A program made the position numbers and the translations under genes. 47,329 nt of DNA from assembly GCA_029253705.1 (NCBI GenBank), contig JAQWYY010000001.1:1-47329 (forward strand). Reading direction: 5' to 3'. Every line of letters begins with the position of its first letter. The stretch's first letter is position 1. Below, piece by piece: positions 1-9,580 of this stretch. This stretch comes from Luminiphilus sp. GTDB lineage: Bacteria > Pseudomonadota > Gammaproteobacteria > Pseudomonadales > Halieaceae. Under the pieces are notes generated by a model. The model was not told the origin of the DNA and searched no databases. It worked only from the letters and a program-made list of their open reading frames with translations.

Positions 1-710
1 CACTGCTACGCAGGGAGCCCAAAGCGATCGTGGCCTTGTGGTTAGAGGCCAGCCGGCGGGATAAGCGCGCTCAGGCCCTGCTGCGTCTTGCGGCAGATCA
101 AGGCGTAACCGTCGAACGCGTTTCTGGAGCAGCCCTTGATGAAGTGGCGTCTGGCCGTCACCAAGGCATTGCAGCTCAGGTTAAATCGGGCGCAGCCACA
201 GAAGCGATCGACGAGGTCGGTTTAATGGCCTTACTGCAACGTCAGGACTCACCTTTGCTATTGATTCTGGATGGGGTCACTGACCCACACAATTTGGGTG
301 CCTGCTTGCGTACAGCTGATGCGGCGGGCGTCACGGCGGTCGTGGTGCCTCAAGATGGTGCTGCGGGCCTCTCGCCGGTCGCGCGTAAGGTAGCCTGTGG
401 TGCCGCCGACACCGTGCCGTTCGTTCGAGTTACCAACCTCGCGAGAACGTTGGGACAACTTAAAGCGGCGGGTGTTTGGCTAATTGGTACCAGTGACAAA
501 GCGTCCTGCACTGTATTTGAGCAGGATTTCTCTGGGCCCCTGGCCATAGTGATGGGTGCGGAGGGTGCGGGAATGCGACGCTTGACCGAGGAAAACTGTG
601 ATTTCTTGGTAAGTTTGCCCATGCAAGGAACCGTTTCTAGCCTGAATGTGTCCGTGGCTACGGGTATTTGCCTGTTTGGGGCGGTTAGGCAGCGACAAAT
701 CGCAAACTAG
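1..710 (+). CDS. rlmB: 23S rRNA (guanosine-2'-O-)-methyltransferase RlmB (5' truncated by window edge)
   Basis: SpoU motifs LLILDGVTDPHNLGACLRTADAAG, VMGAEGAGMRRL, SLNVSVATGICLFEA-like end. The frame stays open upstream of the listed GTG at 30 to the window edge and reads ..LLRREPKAIVALW.., as in the RlmB N-terminus. Confidence 0.95.
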   Translation, partial: LLRREPKAIVALWLEASRRDKRAQALLRLAADQGVTVERVSGAALDEVASGRHQGIAAQVKSGAATEAIDEVGLMALLQRQDSPLLLILDGVTDPHNLGACLRTADAAGVTAVVVPQDGAAGLSPVARKVACGAADTVPFVRVTNLARTLGQLKAAGVWLIGTSDKASCTVFEQDFSGPLAIVMGAEGAGMRRLTEENCDFLVSLPMQGTVSSLNVSVATGICLFGAVRQRQIAN

Positions 711-843
711 GCCCAAAATAGCGCCATTGCATTGTGTGTTGGTGCTGGGTAAACTCCGCGCCTCAGAAAATTAGGCGGGGTGTAAACCCCATCTCCTTGC
801 CATACCGCGGACGCGGGTGGCGCAATCCGAAAGGAGTGATCGA

Positions 844-1299
844 GTGCGACACTACGAAGTTGTGTTTATGGTTCATCCCGACCAGTCAGAACAGGTCCCG
901 GGCATGATCGAGCGTTATTCAGCCGTCATCACCAAAGACGGCGGAACAGTCCACCGGCTCGAGGACTGGGGTCGGCGTCAGCTGGCCTATCACATCAATA
1001 AGGTGCACAAAGCGCACTACATCTTGATGAATGTTGAAGCTTCCAATGAAGCGATGGAAGAGTTGAGCACTACCTTCCGTTACAACGACGCCGTTATCCG
1101 AAATCTCGTAATCCGCCGCGATGAGCTGGTGACTGAAGAGTCATTGATCATGAAGGCCGAGAAAGAGGATCGTGAGCGTAAATCTCGTTATCAGGAGCGA
1201 CAGGCGGCAGAAACCGAGGCCCCAGAAGCTGAAAAGGATAATGAAGACGCTCCGGCAGAGGCCGAAGCCCCATCAGATTCAGATAACAGCGAGGAGTGA
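844..1299 (+). CDS. rpsF: 30S ribosomal protein S6
   Basis: [27 protein letters not shown] start at 844 preceded by an AAGGAG Shine-Dalgarno; acidic C-terminal tail. The ORF track start at 817 is probably too far upstream. Confidence 0.95.
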   Translation: MRHYEVVFMVHPDQSEQVPGMIERYSAVITKDGGTVHRLEDWGRRQLAYHINKVHKAHYILMNVEASNEAMEELSTTFRYNDAVIRNLVIRRDELVTEESLIMKAEKEDRERKSRYQERQAAETEAPEAEKDNEDAPAEAEAPSDSDNSEE

Positions 1300-1302
1300 G
1301 CC

Positions 1303-1530
1303 ATGTCTCGTTTTTTTCGTAGACGCAAGTTTTGCAAGTTTACCGCCGAAGGCATCAAAGAGATCGACTACAAAGATCTCGATACGCTGAAGCAGTACAT
1401 CACTGAGACTGGAAAGATCGTACCCAGTCGTATTACGGGTACCAAGGCTAAGTACCAGCGACAGCTGGCCACGGCCGTCAAGCGTGCACGATTTTTGGCG
1501 CTGCTACCCTACACCGACGCTCACCAGTAA
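1303..1530 (+). CDS. rpsR: 30S ribosomal protein S18
   Basis: [17 protein letters not shown]...[27 protein letters not shown]. Confidence 0.97.
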   Translation: MSRFFRRRKFCKFTAEGIKEIDYKDLDTLKQYITETGKIVPSRITGTKAKYQRQLATAVKRARFLALLPYTDAHQ

Positions 1531-1542
1531 GCCGGTGAAGTA

Positions 1543-2415
1543 ATGCGCGGCCTCGCAGAATTTATTATGCGTGGCCGCTGGCAGGCGCTAGCGGTTGCGG
1601 TGGTAGGCGCGGGAAGCCTGCTTTTTGGCTGGCTCAGTGCAGCCGCTATTGCGCTAGTAACGTTGCGCAAAGGGATCATTGACGGCAGTTGGCTGGTGCT
1701 CTGGGCATTGCTGCCAGCGTTATTAGCGGCTTGGATGAGTGGCGACATTGGCAGTATCGTGTTGCTCGCAGGTACCTTTGTACTGGCGGTGATACTGCGA
1801 ACGACGGTTAGCTTGGCATTAGCGATTTTGGCCAGCGCAGCGCTCGGAATATTGGGTGGTGCGGGCTTGCTGCTGATTAGCGGTGAATTTTTAGACCAGC
1901 TGGTTGTGGTGTTCGCGGAGCTTATTGGTGACCTCGAAGCCAATATGAAGGCAAGTGGGGAGACGATAACGCTGCCGCGCCCTACACCTGGGCAGGTCGC
2001 TGGTATTCTCGCCGCCGGTAACGCAGTGACTGCAGTTTTGAGTTTGTTGTTGGCTAGATATTGGCAAGCCTTGTTGTACAACCCGGGAGGTTTTCGGGTT
2101 GAGTTCCACCGGTTACGTTTGCCGGTTGGTGCCACGCTAATTTTGGGTGGATTGGCCATTTTTTTATGGTTGCAAGCCTCTTGGATTAGCGGATGGGCAA
2201 TGGTTTGGGCAGTGCCGTTGATGTTTGCGGGATTTGCTCTGGTGCACGCTTGGGTTGCGTTCACCCGCCGAGGTAACGGTAGCCTCGTCGCGTTTTATGC
2301 GATGTGGCTGTTTTTAGACCCAGTGAAAGGGTTGTTGTTGGGCTTGGTGATGGCCGATGCTCTTCTGGATTTCAGGCGTCGATGGTCTTCGGCGTCAACG
2401 GATGGGGAAGCCTGA
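1543..2415 (+). CDS. DUF2232-type integral membrane protein
   Basis: Highly hydrophobic multi-TM ORF at the conserved position between rpsR and rplI. Confidence 0.8.
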   Translation: MRGLAEFIMRGRWQALAVAVVGAGSLLFGWLSAAAIALVTLRKGIIDGSWLVLWALLPALLAAWMSGDIGSIVLLAGTFVLAVILRTTVSLALAILASAALGILGGAGLLLISGEFLDQLVVVFAELIGDLEANMKASGETITLPRPTPGQVAGILAAGNAVTAVLSLLLARYWQALLYNPGGFRVEFHRLRLPVGATLILGGLAIFLWLQASWISGWAMVWAVPLMFAGFALVHAWVAFTRRGNGSLVAFYAMWLFLDPVKGLLLGLVMADALLDFRRRWSSASTDGEA

Positions 2416-2470
2416 GGCTTCTGGATTTTGTAGGAACGGTGTCGGGTAGGCCGACTGCGAGGAAGTTAAA

Positions 2471-2920
2471 ATGGAAGTTATTTTGCTGGAAAACGTGGGT
2501 AACCTGGGAAGTCTGGGCGATAAGGTCGATGTCAAGGCAGGCTACGGGCGAAATTTTTTGATTCCCCATGGTAAGGCGGTCCCTGCGACGGGTGACAACG
2601 TGGCTAAATTTGAAGCGCGACGTGCTGAGCTCGAGGCCGCAGCAGCCGCTTCGTTGGAGGCAGCTGAGAAGCGTGCAGCGGCAATCGTCGAGTTGGCAGG
2701 CATTTCGATTGAGGCAACCGCGGGTGAAGAGGGCAAGCTCTTTGGTTCCGTGGGTACCCGCGATATCTCCGAGGCGATCACCGCAGCGGGTGTCGACATC
2801 GATAAAGCCGAAGTTCGCCTGCCAGAAGGCGTGATTAGGGATCTGGGCGAATACGAAGTTATGCTGCAGCTGCACGGCAATGTCGCCACCAGTATTGCCG
2901 TATCAGTCGTCCCTGCCTGA
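2471..2920 (+). CDS. rplI: 50S ribosomal protein L9
   Basis: [40 protein letters not shown]. Confidence 0.97.
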   Translation: MEVILLENVGNLGSLGDKVDVKAGYGRNFLIPHGKAVPATGDNVAKFEARRAELEAAAAASLEAAEKRAAAIVELAGISIEATAGEEGKLFGSVGTRDISEAITAAGVDIDKAEVRLPEGVIRDLGEYEVMLQLHGNVATSIAVSVVPA

Positions 2921-2978
2921 GCCGCTGAGCAGCGTTATTAGTAGGTAGATCATACTATCTAGCGTTGCAAACCAACTT

Positions 2979-2997
2979 GGGCGTACCCAGTACGCCC
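2979..2997. terminator. Perfect 8-bp hairpin (GGGCGTAC-CCA-GTACGCCC) between rplI and dnaB; no clear T-tract
   Basis: Inverted repeat read directly; terminator versus operator function undetermined. Confidence 0.4.
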
Positions 2998-3040
2998 TAG
3001 CATGGGTTATGCTGCACTGCCGGCCACCGGATAGCTGTTA

Positions 3041-4441
3041 ATGACTCAATCTTCATCTCCCTCCTACGCCCCTTCGACGGGTGACTTAGATCTCGAGCGC
3101 ATTCGCATGCAGCCGCAGTCAGTTGAGGCCGAGCGGTCGGTTATTGGCGGTTTGCTAATTTCATCTGAAGGCTGGGATGCCATCGCTGAGATTGTGGTAG
3201 CTGAGGACTTTTACCGACCGGAACACCGAGCCATATTTCGTCAGATCGCAAAACTCGTCGATTTGGGCCAGCCCGTTGACGTGATAACAGTGGCTGACCG
3301 CTTGCTGGCCACGGGAGAGCTAGACGCTGCCGGCGGCCATACCTATCTTGCTGAACTCGCGGAAACGACGCCCACGGCCGCCAACATTCGTGCTTACGCA
3401 ACAGCCGTACATGAGCGCGCGGTACTCAGAAAGCTGATCGGTGCGGCGCAGGATATCGCCAATACGGGCTTTCATCCTGAGGGTCGTGCCGCTGAGGAAC
3501 TGCTGGATGAGGCCGAGCGGCGCATCATGCAGATCTCCGAGGAAGGTCCCAAGACCGGCGGCGCCCGTGCCATGGAGCCGTTGTTGCAGGGTGCCCTTGA
3601 GCGGATCGAAGAGCTATTTCAAAGCGGCGGCGAAATATTAGGCTTAACGACGGGGTTTATTGATCTCGATCGCATGACTTCGGGCTTACAGGATTCAGAC
3701 TTGGTGATAGTGGCGGGCCGTCCCTCGATGGGTAAAACCGCTTTTGCGATGAACCTTGTTGAGAATGCCGCCTCAGGTAGCGAAAAGCCGATATTGGTGT
3801 TCTCGATGGAGATGCCGGCGGAACAGCTTGTCATCCGCATGATGTCCTCGCTAGGTAAGATCGATCAGACCCGTGTGCGAACCGGGAAACTTGAGCAAGA
3901 GGACTGGCCTAAACTTTCCGCCGCCATGGCAAAGTTAAAGGAGGCCAACGTTTTTATTGACGATACGCCAGCACTGACGCCCACAGAAGTGCGTTCCCGA
4001 GCGCGGCGCGTCTCTAGGGAGCAAGGATCATTGGGGATGATCATGGTGGATTATCTTCAACTCATGCGGGTGGCGGGTTCTAGTGAAGGGCGTACAGCAG
4101 AAATCTCAGAAATTTCTCGCAGCCTGAAAGCTATTGCTAAAGAGTTTAAGTGTCCGGTTGTTGCGCTATCACAGTTGAATCGAGCACTTGAGCAGCGACC
4201 CAATAAGCGCCCCGTAAATTCAGATCTTCGTGAGTCGGGAGCGATTGAGCAGGATGCTGACGTCATCATGTTTATCTATCGTGATGAGGTCTATCACGAG
4301 GATTCTCCGGATCAAGGCACCGCTGAGATTATTATTGGCAAGCAGCGAAACGGTCCTATAGGCACTTGTCGCCTGGCCTTTCAGGGCGAATATACCCGCT
4401 TTGATAATTTAGCTAGGGGTGATTACGGCGGTTACGCCTAA
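3041..4441 (+). CDS. dnaB: Replicative DNA helicase DnaB
   Basis: PQSVEAERSVIGGLL, VIVAGRPSMGKTAFAMN (Walker A), MVDYLQLM, LSQLNRALEQR..RP; no intein-like insertion. Confidence 0.97.
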   Translation: MTQSSSPSYAPSTGDLDLERIRMQPQSVEAERSVIGGLLISSEGWDAIAEIVVAEDFYRPEHRAIFRQIAKLVDLGQPVDVITVADRLLATGELDAAGGHTYLAELAETTPTAANIRAYATAVHERAVLRKLIGAAQDIANTGFHPEGRAAEELLDEAERRIMQISEEGPKTGGARAMEPLLQGALERIEELFQSGGEILGLTTGFIDLDRMTSGLQDSDLVIVAGRPSMGKTAFAMNLVENAASGSEKPILVFSMEMPAEQLVIRMMSSLGKIDQTRVRTGKLEQEDWPKLSAAMAKLKEANVFIDDTPALTPTEVRSRARRVSREQGSLGMIMVDYLQLMRVAGSSEGRTAEISEISRSLKAIAKEFKCPVVALSQLNRALEQRPNKRPVNSDLRESGAIEQDADVIMFIYRDEVYHEDSPDQGTAEIIIGKQRNGPIGTCRLAFQGEYTRFDNLARGDYGGYA

Positions 4442-4513
4442 CACGCTCAAAGCGACTTCTCCTAAGCCGACGCGCCATGGTGCCGTTCCATGGGGCTCAC
4501 GGGAGACGAAGCA

Positions 4514-5191
4514 TTACAGGTCTAGCGTCTCTCGAAGCTTGCTCAGGGCCTGTTGCCGTTCTTCTTTAGACATCGCAACGGTTGCTGGCTCAGGAAGCTC
4601 AGCGCGTGTTGGCAATACTATCGTTTCGCCCCGACTCAATCGAGCTACCCAGCGATCGTAATGGCCTTTGAAAACCGGCAGGGTCATGCGTTCGGCATTG
4701 TTGCTCAAAAAAAACCAATCACTGTCCCGTCCTGCGAAGTACACCACCGGGTGCGACCAGGTTTGTGCCAGTTTGGGTGATGGTTTCTCGCAGGCTTCTA
4801 TGAAAGCGTCTCTTAAAGGTGGTACGCCTAGCCGCTCAAGGGCCAGTTGGCAGCAGTCGAGCATGCGCTTGAGCGTAGGTAAGTAATCACTATCTTCAAT
4901 TGCGCGCTTTGCCCCGGTTAATATTGATTCCGCGGTGAAGCTGGAGAGTGCTTCTAGCCATAGGCGTTTTATTTGGTTCAGCTGGGTGGTGTCGGCATAG
5001 GCCGCGTAAAACTGATTGTGATAATTCAGCCTGAACAGGGCAAAAACCTGATTGATCGTATCGGCCAAGTCATCTCTCGGTGTCGCATCAGTTGGCCCAG
5101 CTGGTATCGCTGAGGTCGTCAGCGATGGATCGGTCCCGCGTACGATGTTCTCCGCCAGACTGCCCACGTCCTTGCTGTCCGCCATGGTCAT
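4514..5191 (-). CDS. Phage lambda replication protein P-like putative helicase loader
   Basis: INQVFALFRLNYHNQFYAAYADTTQLNQIKRLWLEAL...YLPTLKRMLDCCQ...HPVVYFAGR...F.GHYDRWVARLSRGE resembles lambda-P family proteins; no Walker A. Likely ATG start at about 5191/5185 (RBS-like AAAAAGGGA), inside the upstream gene; the track start 5365 overlaps much further. Confidence 0.55.
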   Translation of the reverse strand: MTMADSKDVGSLAENIVRGTDPSLTTSAIPAGPTDATPRDDLADTINQVFALFRLNYHNQFYAAYADTTQLNQIKRLWLEALSSFTAESILTGAKRAIEDSDYLPTLKRMLDCCQLALERLGVPPLRDAFIEACEKPSPKLAQTWSHPVVYFAGRDSDWFFLSNNAERMTLPVFKGHYDRWVARLSRGETIVLPTRAELPEPATVAMSKEERQQALSKLRETLDL

Positions 5192-6308
5192 TCCCTTTTT
5201 TGCCTGATTGTCCTTGTTCCCAGCGCCACTGGTGTTTGACGTGCTGCAAGAATTTGCTGTTCCAAGAGGTTTGAAGGTCTCCGGAGTCGCACCAGAAAAC
5301 TCGGAATTCCCCCAGACGTTCTGTGGCGTAGCTGCGTTCAATATTTGACAGCGCCAACACCTCAAAGACCTGCTCGCTGGGTTGCCAGTCCTGTGTCATG
5401 GGTCGAGGCTCGGGGCTGTGGCCTAGCCCTGCCTGAAAGCGTACCCAGCGTTGTCTAATCCAGCCTATGAATTTGCTGTTGACCTCTTTTGGCGGTCCGC
5501 CACGTTCTCGCCAGTACAAAATAAACTCGGGTCGCATTGAGTCTATGAATTCAAGGTCGACACCGTTACCCGCCATAATGTCCAATGCGTCATCGCTAGG
5601 GCGCCAGTTTTGATCGAAGGCCGGGGGTGCAGTAATTTCAAAGGCTGGGTGCTGACTTTGGTGACGTCTCCAAGCGCTGAGTACATGCTGCCTGAAGCGA
5701 TTGTCTGGTGCAGGGTCGGTTGGGGCCGGGCTGAACTGGGGCAGTTGTGACAAAGCAAATTGTCTGTTGATCCCGTGGCTCAGGTGCAGCAAATCTAAGA
5801 GGTCTTCTGACGGTTGCCAAGATCGCGCAGCTGCTTTAACGACTGGAGGCTCCGGTGACTTTTTTTCGGCTTGATAGGGGCTTGGTGGCGCCTTTGCATT
5901 TGGGTTGGACCGACCGGGTGCCGGTTGGGTTTGGGCCTTATCTGCTGCGAGTGCCGATGGCGCTGCCACTGCAGAAATTCGGATGACGTCAGCATTCTGA
6001 TTTTCATGGCGCACATGAATGATACCCAGAGCTTCAAGTCGCTCAAGAAGCTCACGAATTTTAGGCACCTCCCAGAAGGGGAAATTACGCTCAAACTCCG
6101 AAAGTGCGACGCATTGGCTTGCCTGCGGTCTGCCCAATAGCAGTTCGCCTAGCCCCTGCAGCAAAATGGCTTCCTCTAAGCCAATGGTCGCGGCAAGATC
6201 TGGCGAAAACGTCAGCTGGCGATCGGGAATGAGGGAACCTGGCGGCATGAAGTTAGGGATCTTAGGCTTGGGTTTGCTAGCATACCGCTGTGAAGCCTGT
6301 TCGTGCAC
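5088..6308 (-). CDS. DnaT-domain (primosomal) protein with three tandem DnaT-like repeats
   Basis: Three W-x-P-S repeats: SWQPSEDLLDLL.., NWRPSDDALDIM..EFILYWRERG..NSKFIGWIRQRW, DWQPSEQVFEVL..LGEFRVFWCDSG..WNSKFLQHVKHQW. N-terminal helical/wHTH-like region. Confidence 0.65.
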   Translation of the reverse strand: MHEQASQRYASKPKPKIPNFMPPGSLIPDRQLTFSPDLAATIGLEEAILLQGLGELLLGRPQASQCVALSEFERNFPFWEVPKIRELLERLEALGIIHVRHENQNADVIRISAVAAPSALAADKAQTQPAPGRSNPNAKAPPSPYQAEKKSPEPPVVKAAARSWQPSEDLLDLLHLSHGINRQFALSQLPQFSPAPTDPAPDNRFRQHVLSAWRRHQSQHPAFEITAPPAFDQNWRPSDDALDIMAGNGVDLEFIDSMRPEFILYWRERGGPPKEVNSKFIGWIRQRWVRFQAGLGHSPEPRPMTQDWQPSEQVFEVLALSNIERSYATERLGEFRVFWCDSGDLQTSWNSKFLQHVKHQWRWEQGQSGKKGNDHGGQQGRGQSGGEHRTRDRSIADDLSDTSWAN

Positions 6309-6342
6309 CTCCTTGTCGCTAATCTTCTTCTAGGAATCGTTT

Positions 6343-7716
6343 ATGCCCAAATCAAAGACCGCATTTGTTTGTAACGACTGCGGTGCAGACTACGGCAAGT
6401 GGCAAGGACAGTGTGGTGAGTGCTCAGCGTGGAATACCATCACAGAAATTCGCCTAGGCCCCGCCAGTAGCGGAAAAAGCAGTCTGCGGGGAGGCCGAGG
6501 AGGGTACGCGGGAGCGAGAGCGGAGGTAAAAGTTCTCAAAGATATTGACCTTGTCGACGTACCTCGATTCAGCAGTGGTTTTACTGAGCTTGATCGGGTG
6601 TTGGGCGGGGGGTTAGTGCCTGGTTCGGCTATTCTCATTGGCGGCCACCCCGGCGCAGGAAAAAGCACCCTACTGCTGCAGACGCTTTGTTATCTTGCCG
6701 CAGGCGGTCCTGCGCTGTACGTCACAGGCGAAGAAAGCCCTCAGCAAGTGGCCATGCGCGCCGACCGCCTTGAGCTTGCCGTCGATGCTTTACAGCTTAT
6801 GGCGGAAACCGAAGTGGATGCCATTCTTGCGGCCGCCGATGAAATGCGTCCCCGGGTTATGGTGGTAGATTCCATACAGGTGATGCACTCAGAGGGAATT
6901 ACATCAGCGCCGGGCAGCGTTTCCCAAGTGAGAGATTGCGCCGCGCAATTAACGCGATACGCCAAGCAGTCTGGGGTAGTTCTCATCTTGGTTGGCCATG
7001 TTACTAAAGATGGCAATCTCGCGGGCCCAAAAGTATTGGAACACATGATTGATTGCTCCATTTTGCTCGAGGGCGAGCATGACTCCCGTTTTCGAACCTT
7101 AAGAAGCAGTAAAAATCGTTTTGGCGCGGTCAATGAACTTGGTGTATTTGCCATGACCGATAGAGGCATGCGCGAAGTGAAAAACCCGTCGGCTATATTT
7201 CTTGATCGTGCTGAGGAGCCTGCCTCTGGGACAACCGTCATGGTGGTGTGGGAGGGCACTCGACCGCTGCTGGTAGAAATTCAGGCCTTGGTAGACGACA
7301 GCTCGCTTGGCAATCCTAGGCGAGTCGCGGTGGGATTTGAGCAAAACAGGCTTGCGATGCTGTTAGCGGTGCTACACCGTCACGGCGGCATTATGGTAGG
7401 TGACCAAGATGTCTTCGCTAATGTCGTGGGTGGCGTTCGAGTGACCGAAACCAGTGCCGATCTCGCGCTGCTGGTGGCTGTTGTCTCCAGCCTGAGGAAC
7501 CGTATTTTATCGCGGGATTGGGTTGTCTTTGGCGAAGTCGGGCTGTCGGGAGAAATTCGCCCAGTACCATCTGGTCAGGAACGGTTAAGTGAGGCGGCGA
7601 AACACGGCTTCAAGCGCGCTGTTGTGCCCAAGGGGAATGTACCCAAGCAGGCAATTGTCGGCCTCGAAGTCATTGGTGTGTCCCGACTGTCTGAGGCGTT
7701 AGAAGCCCTGCTGTGA
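6343..7716 (+). CDS. radA: DNA repair protein RadA/Sms
   Basis: C4 zinc finger CNDCGADYGKWQGQCGEC, Walker A GGHPGAGKSTLLLQ, KNRFGAVNELGVFAM, Lon-like C-terminus. Confidence 0.97.
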   Translation: MPKSKTAFVCNDCGADYGKWQGQCGECSAWNTITEIRLGPASSGKSSLRGGRGGYAGARAEVKVLKDIDLVDVPRFSSGFTELDRVLGGGLVPGSAILIGGHPGAGKSTLLLQTLCYLAAGGPALYVTGEESPQQVAMRADRLELAVDALQLMAETEVDAILAAADEMRPRVMVVDSIQVMHSEGITSAPGSVSQVRDCAAQLTRYAKQSGVVLILVGHVTKDGNLAGPKVLEHMIDCSILLEGEHDSRFRTLRSSKNRFGAVNELGVFAMTDRGMREVKNPSAIFLDRAEEPASGTTVMVVWEGTRPLLVEIQALVDDSSLGNPRRVAVGFEQNRLAMLLAVLHRHGGIMVGDQDVFANVVGGVRVTETSADLALLVAVVSSLRNRILSRDWVVFGEVGLSGEIRPVPSGQERLSEAAKHGFKRAVVPKGNVPKQAIVGLEVIGVSRLSEALEALL

Positions 7717-7773
7717 GCTGAATTTTATGATGGCCTGTATTCTCAGCAGGGCTCGGCAATGCCGTCCTTAAGC

Positions 7774-9444
7774 TCAGCCCATTAATTTACGGTGCTTCAC
7801 TCGGCTGGGCATATCGGCGTCTTTACCCAGGCGCGCGACCCGATCCTCCTCATATTCTGTAAAGTTCCCTTGGTGAAACGCCACGCTTCCGTCGTCTTCA
7901 TACGCCAAAATATGGGTGGCAATACGGTCTAAAAACCAGCGGTCGTGTGAAATGACCAGAGCCGAGCCCGGGAACGCGAGTATGGCCTCTTCCAGAGCTC
8001 GAAGGGTTTCAATGTCGAGGTCGTTAGTGGGCTCATCGAGCAGCAGCATGTTGCCACCTTGTTTTAGCAGCTTAGCTAGGTGCAGACGGTTGCGTTCACC
8101 CCCCGACAGATCTTTCACAAATTTTTGTTGGTCCGAACCTTTAAAGTTAAAGCGTCCAACGTAGGAGCGCGAAGGCACTTCGTAACTGCCAATGCGCATA
8201 ATATCGAGACCATCAGAGATTTCTTCCCACACTGTTTTGCTGCCGTCTAGGTCATCTCGGGATTGATCAACGTAAGACAATTGCACCGTTTCGCCCAGTT
8301 CAATTTCACCACCATCGGGGTTTTCAATACCCATTAACAATTTGAAGAGTGTGGATTTACCCATGCCGTTGGCGCCAATAATGCCCACGATGCTTCCGGT
8401 CGGCACGGTGAAGCTGACGTCGTCAAAAAGCAGGCGGTCGCCGAAGGTTTTTCTGAGGTTTTTAACTTCAATAACTTTGTCGCCCAGTCTGGGTCCCGGT
8501 GGAATGTATATTTCGTTCGTTTCGTTACGCGTTTGGAATTCTTGGGAATTTAATTCCTCAAAACGCGCAAGTCGGGCTTTGCTTTTGGCTTGACGGCCCT
8601 TGGGGTTGGATCGCACCCACTCAAGTTCGGCTTTAATGGCTTTTTGGTGGGCCGCCTCGGTGCGCTGTTCTTGTTCAAGGCGAGTCTCTTTGGCTTCTAG
8701 CCATGTTGAGTAATTACCTTCGTAGGGAATACCTCGGCCACGATCCAGTTCCAAGATCCAGCCGGCTGCGTTATCCAAGAAATAGCGGTCGTGCGTAATA
8801 GCTACCACAGTACCGGAAAAATTTTCAAGGAAGCGCTCAAGCCAGGCTACCGACTCTGCGTCGAGGTGGTTAGTCGGTTCGTCGAGCAACAGCATGTCGG
8901 GCTCTGACAACAGAAGCCGGCATAGTGCGACCCGGCGCCGCTCTCCGCCAGACAGCGTTGTTACGTCGCTATCCCAAGGCGGCAGCCGCAGCGCATTGGC
9001 TGCAATGTCGAGGCGTGTATCAAGGTTGTGGGCATCCTTCGCCTGAATGACATCCTCATAGCGCGCTTGTTTTTTCGCTAGCTCATCAAAGTCGGCATCG
9101 GGCTCTGCGTAGGCGGCATAAACCGCGTCTAGACCTTGCAGAGCGTCAATGGCTTCCTGCACCCCCTCCTCAACATTGCCACGAACATCCTTGTCGGGGT
9201 TCAGCTGTGGCTCCTGAGGCAGGTAGCCAATGTTAATGCCAGGCTGTGGCCTGGCCTCGCCCTGAATGTCGGTATCGAGGCCTGCCATGATTTTCAGCAG
9301 TGTCGACTTTCCGGCGCCATTAAGGCCAAGCACGCCTATTTTGGCGCCGGGGAAAAAGGACAAAGAGATATCTTTGAGAATTTCACGTTTGGGTGGGACC
9401 ATTTTGCCAACGCGGTTCATGGTGTAAACGTATTGCGCGCACAT
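7774..9444 (-). CDS. ettA: Energy-dependent translational throttle protein EttA (ABC-F ATPase)
   Basis: Two ABC cassettes (GLNGAGKST, GANGMGKST; LSGGERRRVALC, LSGGERNRLHLAK), start MCAQYVYTMNRVGKMVPPKREILKDISLSF. Confidence 0.95.
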   Translation of the reverse strand: MCAQYVYTMNRVGKMVPPKREILKDISLSFFPGAKIGVLGLNGAGKSTLLKIMAGLDTDIQGEARPQPGINIGYLPQEPQLNPDKDVRGNVEEGVQEAIDALQGLDAVYAAYAEPDADFDELAKKQARYEDVIQAKDAHNLDTRLDIAANALRLPPWDSDVTTLSGGERRRVALCRLLLSEPDMLLLDEPTNHLDAESVAWLERFLENFSGTVVAITHDRYFLDNAAGWILELDRGRGIPYEGNYSTWLEAKETRLEQEQRTEAAHQKAIKAELEWVRSNPKGRQAKSKARLARFEELNSQEFQTRNETNEIYIPPGPRLGDKVIEVKNLRKTFGDRLLFDDVSFTVPTGSIVGIIGANGMGKSTLFKLLMGIENPDGGEIELGETVQLSYVDQSRDDLDGSKTVWEEISDGLDIMRIGSYEVPSRSYVGRFNFKGSDQQKFVKDLSGGERNRLHLAKLLKQGGNMLLLDEPTNDLDIETLRALEEAILAFPGSALVISHDRWFLDRIATHILAYEDDGSVAFHQGNFTEYEEDRVARLGKDADMPSRVKHRKLMG

Positions 9445-9559
9445 AGGACAAGCTCGTTATTTATCGGGTGGAATGAGTGTGTTTATTGTACGGACGCATC
9501 TTAACCGATGGCGACGGTCAAAGATGACTAAAAGTATTTTGTATTGAATTTTCGCAGCT

Positions 9560-9580
9560 ATTTAGTTAGCCTAACTAAAT
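9560..9580. promoter_or_regulatory. Perfect palindrome ATTTAGTTAG-C-CTAACTAAAT overlapping the marR-like start; candidate autoregulatory operator
   Basis: 10-bp perfect inverted repeat with 1-nt centre in the ettA/marR divergent intergenic region. Confidence 0.6.

Noticed and set aside
1521-2264. 247-aa minus-strand ORF opposite the DUF2232 gene
   Set aside because: Low-complexity Asn/Ser/Ala/Pro composition typical of an antisense frame over a hydrophobic protein; the plus-strand gene has position and character support.
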